Below are positions 56,112-64,000 of a stretch of DNA of 64,000 nucleotides, in pieces. The notes beneath the pieces were generated by a model. The model searched no databases. It was given only the letters and a program-made list of their open reading frames with translations, and was not told the DNA's origin. Every line of letters begins with the position of its first letter. Position 1 is the first letter of the stretch. The position numbers were made by a program, and so were the translations under genes. The DNA is from Kondoa malvinella (Eukaryota > Basidiomycota > Agaricostilbomycetes > Agaricostilbales > Kondoaceae). Location of the stretch: NCBI GenBank assembly GCA_039545315.1, contig BCIM01000002.1:2642331-2706330 (forward strand), read 5' to 3'.

Positions 56112-57859
56112 ATGCCCTGGCGCTTCTACGCGTATTTCGTCTTGGCAGGAAGTCTTCTTCCAAGTATCAACGCCCATGGCTTTGTCAAGGTAAGTTTACC
56201 ACTAGAACTGTTTGACAATACTGACTCTTGAACAGAATGTCGAAATAGTACGTCAGGCTGTTTTCGTCAGTCTTCCAGATGCTGATCACTGATCAGGACG
56301 GACAAATCTACGTTGGTCATGACGTATGCTCTTCTGTCTCTTTCCTCGACAGCCAGCTTACTCCTTGCTAGCCATCTGCAGGACCCAGCGATAAGGCCAA
56401 TGGACTAGCGCTTCGATCCGTTCGAGTTGACCAAGGTATGAGGCTATGTGCTTCCATCAAGAGCATCCTGAGCATCTTTCAGGTCCTGCACCGATGGACT
56501 CGCCCGAGATAGCTTGCAGCAAGGATGATATACCAAGTGAGGTTCATGCGGATGTGAAGGCCGGCTCGGACGTGACTTTCACCTGGAATTCGTGAGTGAA
56601 GAGATCTCTTGTTCAATAGTATGTTTTTGATCAGTAGTATCTCAGCTGGCCGGGGGAACATCTAGGGTAAGTATGAAACGCCTCAGGAAGATCAAAGCTG
56701 ACCCATCTGACCAGACCTGTAACGCACTATATGGCTTCATGGTTAGCGCTGGCTTCCTTCTCCGTGCATGCAAATTGTACTCAAGGTATAACAGCGGAGA
56801 CTCATGTGGCAGTGTTGACGCGACGACACTTGACTGGTTCAAGGTTAGGCTTTATTCGGACCTCAGTGCCAATTTAGCTCATGTCCTTTGCTTTTACAGA
56901 TCGCAGAAGCTGGATACGAGAATGGAGCTTTCGCTACAGCAAGAATTGCACAGACTGGAGTGAGTGCTTTAAGAGCAGAACTTGTAAGTCTATGCTGATG
57001 ACTTCCAGAAATACACAGTCAGTACGTCTGTCCGTACTAGCAAATGAAGTCGTAGACTGACACCGACATTCAGAGATCCCGGAAGATATCGCACCGGGTG
57101 CTTACCTTCTGCGAGAAGAATTGCTGGCCTTGCATGGTGCACCTCAATTTTGTAAGCTGATATGGCCGGGTCGTGGATGCTCAGGACTGATCTGCACTCA
57201 GACCCAGTTTGCATTCAAGTAAGCCTTCTGCCACACTCTATGTGGGCAACAAGCTGATATCAGATCAGATCCAGCTCGCGTCTTCCGGTACTCTACAACC
57301 AAGCTCAAATACGGTCAAGTTCCCTGGGGCGTATAGCGGAAAATCACAAGAGCTATCGTTCAAGATCTGGGGCGACCCATCTACTCTTGAAGGTTACAAG
57401 ATTCGTACGTGTCCATCAAAGTCTGTATGCGCAACAGTGTCTAACTGGGTGAGACCAGCTGGTCCGGCGATGTACAACGGTCAAGCTAGTCCTGAAGCAG
57501 ATGCGCCCGCTGACACAATAGACGATACGCCGAATGATGCTCCAGCTGCCCAATCTGGCCTCGCTGGAGATGCCGGATTCGATGATGGGTCTTATAAACC
57601 TGAAGCTCAGCCAGAAGCGTCAATCGTTCCAGGTGCAGCAAGCGGGATCGCAACAGTCATCACCTCCGATGTCCTTACAAGTCAAGCTGTCACATCTACA
57701 GGAATACCGGAAAAGGCTTACTCTGACCTGAGCCTGCAAACGGGAGGTGTGGCCGCAGCTACTGGAGATGAATCTGGTGTTGGCGACCCGTCTTCAGCTG
57801 CGGAAGATGGCGGCATGATCATGGGTGATTTACTTTCGGGCTTCTTCTGGCAGAGCTGA
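56112..57859 (+). CDS. AA9 lytic polysaccharide monooxygenase 2
   Basis: Signal peptide MPWRFYAYFVLAGSLLPSINA, then mature HGFVKNVEIDGQIY with the copper-ligand histidine first. Further landmarks: DSPEIACSKDDIPSEVHADVKAGSDVTFTWNS, WPGEHLGPVTHYMASC (second ligand histidine), DATTLDWFKIAEAGYENG, IPEDIAPGAYLLREELLALHG, PQFYPVCIQ (axial tyrosine), SSGTLQPSSN, VKFPGAYSG and IPGPAMYNG. These pieces join in frame across about ten short introns; the second-ligand exon needs the ctcag acceptor at about 56649. After the catalytic domain a tail of about 125 residues, rich in Ala, Pro, Asp and Thr, lacks a cellulose-binding module and ends GDLLSGFFWQS. Complete; the substrate is unknown (cellulose most likely). 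Confidence 0.85.
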
Positions 57860-57909
57860 TTATTTGGCCATAGCAAGTGGTGCACGAGCACTTCATGCTG
57901 GATGTCGTA

Positions 57910-58120
57910 CACTAGCTTTGCTGCTGTTCTTCTAGTAGCAGGGATCAGACGATTGTGAACGATTGGAACTAGGTCACGCGGAGCTTGACCGCTGCAAAGG
58001 TTCAGAAAGGTCTAGCACAGGCTGCAGAATCTGCTAGCCCGTCAAGATGTACACCGTGACGTCCCGTAGATTATCGATAATTTGAAAGTCTTTTCTTATC
58101 CGAGACAGCCATACACACAG
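57910..58120 (+). repeat. Diverged copy of the CtIP promoter module
   Basis: Aligns with 60412-60628 through shared blocks (gatcagacgattg / gatcaggcgattg, agcacaggctgca, tttgaaagtct, cttatccgagacagcca). It lacks the 22-bp insert ccgacgcgcaatgtttacat(ct) found in the other copy. Confidence 0.65.
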
Positions 58121-58895
58121 TTCGGTAGTCCAAGACCCGCCGTATCTTGGGCGAGAGCGAAGTCCAGGGCTGTCCAAAGTATTCAAGGGTCGGTGCGCCG
58201 ACTTTGCTAACCAGTACACACCTGCTCAACAAGCTGCTTGCTATGATTCGCCTCCGATGATGTATGCTTCCGCTCGAGCACGCGCCCGACGGTCCATCAT
58301 TCGTGCGCCAATCAATTCTCTTTGCACCGATGGCGAAACGTCTTGCCCTGTCAAAAAGATCGACGGCACATTGGGTTCCGGCTTCGAATGCATCGATGTG
58401 CGCAGGCGCTCAAGATCGATGTTTCAAGCTAACGCTTTTGCCTACAGCTTTCTCTGGAAGTGACTTCGTGTGGGTCATGTGGTTATGATTGCGCGGATCA
58501 TGCGCCAGAAGGTATTCTGTATGCAGGATGCAACCAAGGCGTCTGTCAGGCAGGTGCGCATATACTTTGATTGCCTATTGCAAAGACATTGACACTAGCC
58601 TTAAGTCAGCTGCAAGGAGGGCTTCCAGATCGATGCTCTCACCTCTGAATGTGTCCACACGGTCTAGTGTCTGCCGATTCTCTGCTTTGTACATGATGTA
58701 TTTGCGTATTTGGTTGGATCTCCACTGTACAGTAGACCTTTGATGGACTTGAGTTGGGTCGCGTGACGCCTGATTGCTTTTCTTCCTCTCTGCATGCGTG
58801 TCGAAAGCTGTAGCACGGGCTGAAGAGCCGGCTGTCATGTTTGTGTGTATCCTTACACTTCAGACGATAAACACTTCAGACGATAAATAACTTGG

Positions 58896-58923
58896 AAGTC
58901 TCCGACGCGCAATGTTTACATCT
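58896..58923 (+). promoter_or_regulatory. 28-bp element with MBF-like and forkhead-like words, copy 1
   Basis: Perfect 28-bp match to 60573-60600. It contains gacgcgc (like the ACGCG core bound by fungal MBF/SBF) next to tgtttac (the forkhead core). It lies 110 bp upstream of the unknown gene at 59034. Function is inferred from the words and their conservation. Confidence 0.55.
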
Positions 58924-59033
58924 ACCGGTCACCATTGGTCTTGTCTGAAAGTATTGTTTTCTGTTGTTTGACCTCAACAGCCATCTCGGTCTTTTCTACT
59001 CGCACTCTATAATATTTGCTCTCAATCTGCGAC

Positions 59034-60319
59034 ATGACCTCTGCTATGCCTATCCTTTGGCCTTTCAACGTGAACGAGAATGGCGAGATGCTCTTCCTTA
59101 TCGATTTTGGCTCCGGCAAAGATTCGAGACCCGTGATATCTGCAGTCCGCAATACAGCGATCGTCAGCGACACGCACCAGAAAAGCTACCGCCTCAAGCT
59201 GTCAGCTAAGCTCGTCGATGCCTTTCAGGTCAGATAAATGGCCTTGTCTACAGGCATGGCCTAGCTTATACGATATGGTCAGGCCTGCCGAGCTGCTGCT
59301 GAAGTATACGACCGTGCAGTGATTGACAAAGATGTTACCAAGGCGGACATCGAGCTGGCCCTTTTCGATATCATGCACCACAAACGATTAAGACTCCTTT
59401 ACGATAGCGCTCATACAGCAACTCAGAAGGCGGCGAGGTTGAGAAGAGGTGTTCTCGTATCCGTTGAGTCATTGTCATTGGATCCGAATGCTCAGCCTGT
59501 CGATCCAAAGCTCTGGTAGGTTCTAGATTGCGATAGCTTGTTCTGGCGCTGAACCGGTTGATACAACAGGAATGGCTTTGAAGGAGGATTGGAGCGCCGC
59601 GAAGAAGCAGATTTGGCTCTGGCTCGCGCGCTCTGTTGGCTGCATGTCACTCAGACTTACAAAACGTTGTGTAGTACGCTGACTCGACTTCGTAAGTTCG
59701 CTCGCCGTAACTCATTCATGTGGGATAGGTAGCCTATCGCACGAGTGCTCCCCGGAGCCGGTTTCGTGGTCCGACTGGCTGTACAGTCTTTCGCCCTGGA
59801 AAAATCGTGAACGGACAAGCAGCAACGATTCAGGCTACGTCGGCTCAAGTCCAACGTCACCCGAGCATGTCGCGACCGAGTGGTCTGCCGAGCAAGATAA
59901 GATCAAGTTCTCTTGAGCGATGGCAAAATGGTTCAGCACACCAAGATCAAGTTCGAGCTGCTTTGGAATCAAGACGAAGATGGATCGTATCTCGATCAAG
60001 ACTTTCCTTCGCTACCTGCTGTACATTCTTCTGCACCTGATACTCGAGCATCAGATGAATGCCCTTTCAAACCTTTGGCGAAAGATACCTGTACTTCTAC
60101 TCTGTTGTTCCCTTGCTCGATGGAAGAAGAGATGCAGTAGAAAGAATCAGTCCGCCTCTGGATGTAGAAGCAGAAGCTTTGGAAGCGCTTTATGGTGAAA
60201 TTGAACTTTCTGAGAGTGGAGAGGATGAGGATGAGCAAAGAGAGCAGAAGCATTGGGAGAAAATGCCTGGGATCGAAGGGAAAAGGAAAAGAAGAGTCGT
60301 AGAGGAGCAGCCGAAATGA
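59034..60319 (+). CDS. Unrecognised multi-exon protein
   Basis: From ATG 59034: MTSAMPILWPFNVNENGEML, FLIDFGSGKDSRPVISAV, YRLKLSAKLVDAFQACRAAAEVYDRAVIDKDV, IELALFDIMHHKRLRLLYDSAH, DPNAQPVDPKLWNGFEGGLERREEADLALARALCWLHVTQTYKTLC, then SWSDWLYSLSPWKNRE, KIKFELLWNQDEDGSYLDQDFPSL, and a last part ERISPPLDVEAEALEALYGEIELSESGEDEDE with a basic end KRKRRVVEEQPK (pieces shown separately). Frames between 59690 and 60130 are hard to join, so the exon map there is tentative; it may be two genes. Soluble, with an acidic then basic tail; not recognised. It shares the 28-bp upstream element with the CtIP homologue, which hints at co-regulation in the cell cycle. Confidence 0.45.
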
Positions 60320-60411
60320 AAGGATGATACTTTGTGACGAGGAGGAGCTGATAGTGATGCTGCGCGATCTGGGAGTGGTGCAAGAGCAGTTCAAGTTGGA
60401 TGCCGTACGCT

Positions 60412-60628
60412 AAGCTATGTTGCTGTCCTTTACAGCAAGGATCAGGCGATTGCGAACGAGTGAGGTCAAGAGCTGAATCGCTGCAAACTTGTCGTATCAT
60501 TGAGCACAGGCTGCAAAGCCCGTTATCATACCAATGGGTATCCCTACGTTTCGCAAACAGTCAATAAATTGAAAGTCTCCGACGCGCAATGTTTACATCT
60601 CTTATCCGAGACAGCCATTCACGCCCAG
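60412..60628 (+). repeat. CtIP promoter module (copy with the 28-bp element)
   Basis: Direct repeat of 57910-58120 with indels; here the 22-bp insert with the MBF-like and forkhead-like words is present. It lies directly upstream of the Sae2/CtIP start. Confidence 0.65.
60573..60600 (+). promoter_or_regulatory. 28-bp element with MBF-like and forkhead-like words, copy 2
   Basis: Identical to 58896-58923 and located 52 bp before the ATG of the Sae2/CtIP homologue. DNA-end resection by this family is limited to S/G2, so an MBF-like word here is biologically sensible, but binding is not shown. Confidence 0.55.
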
Positions 60629-60651
60629 ACTGGACAGATAGCTACTCCAGC

Positions 60652-62872
60652 ATGGCAGACCGCGACTCAGCTGCTCAGATAGCAGACCTGCGGGCTCGCG
60701 TTGCCGAACTTGAGGCTGACAATGCCAAAGTCAAGAGAAAGCTCAAGAAGCAACAAATCAAAGCCGCTACTGCTAATGCGTGGGTCTGACTGCCCGTACT
60801 CTGTCTCGTAGCACATGCTAACCATTGCAATTCCACACAGGCAATCTCCTGGCTCTACATCTGCTCGCCATGTTCTGGCTCCGCTATCTCCATCAAGTCG
60901 TTCTCAAGAATCCTTGCAGCAGAAATACAATGATGCTTTGAAAGAGATTGACATGCTCAAGAAAGACTGGAACACTGAACGACAGCATTGGCGCAAATTC
61001 AAGCGCTGGTGGAGCAAGTACTGCAACGAGCATGATTTGGATCCGCTGGCTGCAGACAAGACTAGCAAAGCTCCTGATTCTTCTGCTACGGTGTACGAAG
61101 AGTCGCCAAAGAAAGAAGAACCAAAGCAGTCTCAGCGATCCATCCTTTCTAGCTCTCCTCCTGGACCGAATGCACATCGATTTCGCTCATTGTTCGGCGA
61201 TGAAATGCACGATACTCCCTCCGCCAAGGAAGAACATGCTCGACCAGACTCACCTTCTCCTCAGCGGCCGATGCTTTCTGCACAAGAGTATTGGGAGAGT
61301 CGCGTCCTCGTTCCAGAAACGCAGTACCCTTACGAATCTCCTCCGCGGGACACTGGCGATGCGCAACAGCATACTGCTAAAGCTCTCCTGTCAGCGAAGA
61401 AGTCAGCGAGGAGAGGAGACGGTGTACCTGTGGCCTCGACATCCGTTGAACCGATTCCGAATCCACCTATGCCTGTCGCTTCTACATCTACAGTTTCAGT
61501 TTCAGTAGCATCGACTTCAACTCTTCAGGGCCCTGTCGCTTCCACGCCCACGCTACCTCCGGCAACAGCCAAGAAGCCTCCGAGCGGTACTCAGAAGTCG
61601 AGTCGTCTTACCCCATCTGGCTGGATTCAAGCAGGCAAACCATCTACCAGCCAGAAACCGACCAGCGTGTCTAAAAAGTCTAGAAACTCTGCGTCGCAAA
61701 AGCTCTTTACTGTCAAGAAGGAAGAAGCAGAAACTCCTTTGATCAAACGCGCATTAGGAGTTGATACAGGCAAACTCTATTCAGTCAGCAAACCTTCTCC
61801 CTCCGAATCGCCTCAGGATCCCTTCGCACCTTCACAAGTTTCCAGCGCAAGGTTCCAGAAACGCTCATCCTCCTATTTGAACAAAAGAAGCATCCCACAA
61901 GAAGCTGATACTTCGATGCTCGAAAGCCCTTCCACTACGGTTTCACTTGATCGCTCACCGCCCAAAACGAGACTCAGCAAGTACTTGCCTTCTTTTCCGG
62001 GGCTTGGCAAACCTCCTTCACCACCTACCAACTATGCTGCGATTTATGCTGAACTAGCAGAAGAAGACGCTCAAAAACGTGTTAAACCGAAATCGAGACG
62101 ATCAGACGTCGAGCCAGTTAGTGAAGAAAGTGCGAGAAAGAGGAAGCGCGTTGAGGTTGAGGGAAAAAGCAAGAAGGTCAAGGTTGAGGAAGAGGATAAA
62201 GGACCGCCGAGTGAAGAGTTTGAGGGTCAGAACTTTGTCAGGGAAATTAGGAGGAAGAGGAGAGAAGAAATGGAAGCCGATCCGCTCAAGTACAAAGGTC
62301 GAGGTGCTTATGCTCGTGGTATGCCTATGTACGCTCTTACACCGTGAAAGACGGATTGAAGCTGACAACATGAGAGTATAGTGCTGGAGAAGAAACGTTC
62401 AATTCTCGCTTTGCCATCAATCCAGACCGAAATCACGGCGTGGACTTTCAATACATTGAAGTAGTTCGAAACAAGCAAGAACGCAAACAAATGCATGCAG
62501 CGGATTGTGATTGCTGTCGTGGCTTTTACGAGAAATGCGCCGATGGTCGTGGAATGGGCGAGAAGGACATTGAAGAGCATCGAGGCAAGATTTCGAGGCA
62601 CCGACATCATTGGGCTCCTGCACCTTCTCCCCCTCGCTATTGGTCAGTCGTCTGTCTGTCCGTAGGAGTACGGCTGATGAGAAGCAGGGATATGAATTTC
62701 CCAGATACTCAAGCTGTCGAAGCAATCAATGCGAAAGCTAGAGAACAAGCAGCAGAGAAGCTGGCGCGAGCTGAAGAAGAGGCGAGGTATGTGTATCACG
62801 TGACTCAAGTAATTGGGCTGATGCATCTGCAGGAACGGTGGCAGGTACATCGCAAAGCCTCGCAAAAGTTGA
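60652..62872 (+). CDS. Sae2/Ctp1/CtIP homologue, DNA-end resection factor
   Basis: Cofactor of the Mre11 complex that starts 5' resection of DNA double-strand breaks. ATG 60652 opens an N-terminal coiled coil (QIADLRARVAELEADNAKVKRKLKKQQI), the family tetramerisation region, then KYNDALKEIDMLKKDWNTERQHW. A long disordered Ser/Thr/Pro-rich middle has many SP/TP and SQ sites (for example RPDSPSPQRP, SPSESPQDPF), fitting CDK and Tel1/Mec1 control. The C-terminal Sae2 domain is in the last exons: FNSRFAINPDRNHGVDFQYIEVVRNKQERKQMHAADCDCCRGFYE, then ISRHRHHWAPAPSPPRYW (the conserved RHR) and MNFPDTQAVEAIN (shown piecewise). Zinc cysteines CDCC and the RHR motif are present. Five exons, about 680 residues; complete. 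The stop at 62872 follows IAKPRKS. Confidence 0.9.
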
Positions 62873-63389
62873 ACGTCTGCATGTCGCATGGACTGTTAGT
62901 GTATTGTCAAGAAGAACGGTGTTCATACAGGTATCAATCTCTCATACCAACCTTGTCTCGGAGAGATTTCTGCCTGCAGCACTGCGCCTCTATCTACTCT
63001 TTGCCTTCCTCTCGCAAAAGATCTTTTGCTTCGGGAACAAACTCACCTCGCATGAATCCAAGCTTCACAAAAAGTATGTCTATGCTGTAAGCGCAAATGC
63101 AGCGTCGCTGTAAACAAGAACATCATCTCTTGAAGGAACCGATACAAGAATGTTCAACATTGCCTTGAAAATTACTCTTTTCTCTCAGTGAAATGCAAAG
63201 AAAATGTCTCCGGAAAAAGCTGTATTATCGATAGGCAGACATCGGCTTTATCAGTACTCCGCGTTCAGTTTTCCGATAAGGCACGAATCATGGCTTCTAC
63301 ACATCAACCCCTACCGTCTACTACTAACTCGTTGTCTAATTTCATTCTCATCTTCAGTTTCATTTTCATTCTCATTCTCATTTTCGATT
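62873..63389. other. Convergent intergenic region with a CT-rich microsatellite
   Basis: 517 bp. At about 63340-63389 a degenerate tcattctcattt repeat lies just past the cupin gene stop. No gene recognised. Confidence 0.5.
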
Positions 63390-64000
63390 TCACTCCCAAA
63401 GTTCTGCCAATCCTCCCGAGCCTCCAAGCGGATCTGGTGGCACAGCGAGCTCTTTGACCGCCTCCCCGCCATAGCACATATCCCACCGCTCGCTACCCTT
63501 CGGATATGCGCCAACCATTTGGAACCCTCTTCGATCTTCAAGTGCACGATGAGCGACTCCCGCCTATTGCGTCTATCAGATCGCTCAATCAATTCAAACG
63601 ACTACTCACTGGTGTGACAATCACATCTCCCGCTTGAACAGTTTCTTTCACTCCTTTGCCTTCAGTCATCTCCGAATCAGCTACACCAAACAATAGATCT
63701 GCTTCGCCTCTGAAGACGCCTAATGCTTCGTGCGTTGTACTATGGTAGTGTGATTTGTGAAACATGCCGTATTTCCACTGTTTGGGTCAGTCAATCCTCT
63801 GTCTAAATGGATGACATACTTGAGGCTGCCAGCCATTAGCAGTAAAAGCCGATTCGATCTCTGAAGCATTCTTGCCAGTGAAGACACCGCGATAGATGAG
63901 CAAAGGGTGTTCTGAGATGATCGAGAGTCAGCGCTTGTCCTCAAACCGGCATTCGCTCTCGACACATACTGGAATTGGGAATGAGCGGCGTCGCCTTAAG
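63390..64000 (-). CDS. YjlB-type cupin protein (3' part; cut by window edge)
   Basis: Cupin of the YjlB-like family, of unknown reaction. The readable exons give PLLIYRGVFTGKNASEIESAF, NGWQPQWKYGMFHKSHYHSTTHEALGVFRGEADLLFG, VQAGDVIVTPAGVAHRALED, FQMVGAYPKGSERWDMCYG and end GLAELWE at 63390 (pieces shown separately). The metal-site residues HYHS..HE and a later H (AGVAHR) are in place. Three introns are visible (63600s, 63780s, 63910s). The N-terminal residues lie beyond 64000. The frame extending to 63311 with an Asn/Glu run is an unspliced artefact. Confidence 0.85.

Larger units (their letters stand above)
57860..59033. other. 1.2-kb region holding promoter repeats
   Basis: No gene recognised. 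It contains a diverged duplicate (57910-58120) of the CtIP promoter module at 60412-60628, a 16-bp tandem repeat (acacttcagacgataa, about 58853-58884) and the 28-bp element at 58896. A 68-codon plus-strand ORF at 58257-58463 has no known match. Confidence 0.5.

Noticed and set aside
1..57859. CAZyme gene cluster (GH5, GT31, two AA9)
   Set aside because: The genes are 13-30 kb apart, separated by housekeeping genes, and the GH5 is of the steryl-glucosidase type, not a cellulase.
63311..63592. Asn/Glu repeat protein
   Set aside because: The repeat is read only if the cupin intron is retained; the spliced frame gives the conserved cupin C-terminus and stops at 63390.
1..64000. CRISPR arrays, LTRs, terminal inverted repeats, transposase or viral genes
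   Set aside because: None seen on either strand; the only repeats are those listed.

Overview
The window is nuclear DNA of a fungus, most probably a basidiomycete. Almost every gene is cut by several very short introns (mostly 40-60 nt, GT..AG, a few apparently GC..AG). The families are fungal: Zn2Cys6 regulator, Asp f 2/Pra1 antigen, AA9 polysaccharide monooxygenases, ergosteryl-beta-glucosidase-like GH5, PAN2, Sae2/CtIP. The GH5 type and the GT31 and SLC41 homologues favour Basidiomycota; the genus cannot be told from the sequence. Gene density is high, on both strands, with several head-to-head pairs about 100 bp apart. Exon models below were made by eye from splice signals and family conservation, so boundaries may be off by one intron in places.

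Layout. 0-5.3 kb (minus strand): GH5 glucosidase (cut by the left edge), maltose-acetyltransferase-like enzyme, small GON7-like protein, Zn2Cys6 regulator with an in-frame TGA. 5.8-9 kb: ABCG half-transporter followed by a truncated duplicate of its 5' part. 9.3-17 kb: unknown gene head-to-head with an SLC41 magnesium transporter, GT31 glycosyltransferase, tandem-GNAT protein. 17-24 kb: PAN2 deadenylase head-to-head with methylenetetrahydrofolate reductase, then an APC15-like subunit. 24-26.8 kb: gene-poor, with an intron-containing tRNA-Gln and a decayed tandem duplicate of its flank. 26.8-32.2 kb: NSE1, F-box gene 1, coiled-coil protein, 4-TM protein. 32.5-38 kb: AA9 monooxygenase and F-box genes 2 and 3. 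38.9-47 kb: one or two unknown genes, 3-dehydroshikimate-dehydratase-like enzyme, 7-TM protein. 47-51.4 kb: unknown gene head-to-head with VPS51, Rho GTPase, short F-box gene 4. 51.7-57.9 kb: Pra1/Asp f 2-like protein, F-box gene 5, DUF3237 protein, second AA9 enzyme. 59-64 kb: unknown gene and Sae2/CtIP/Ctp1 sharing a repeated promoter module, then a YjlB-type cupin gene cut by the right edge.

How the genes fit together. Most are independent housekeeping genes (mRNA decay, folate, cell cycle, SMC5/6, DNA-end resection, GARP tethering). A minority look accessory and environment-facing: two AA9 oxidases, the GH5 glucosidase, the Pra1-like protein, a quinate-pathway-like enzyme, and a scattered group of five F-box genes that appears to be expanding and decaying locally. 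No transposon, CRISPR, virus-like element or secondary-metabolite backbone gene was seen. No clearly new multi-gene system is visible. The best leads are the F-box family, the repeated cell-cycle-like promoter element upstream of the CtIP homologue, the tRNA-Gln flank duplication and the Pra1-like protein with an altered HRxxH motif.
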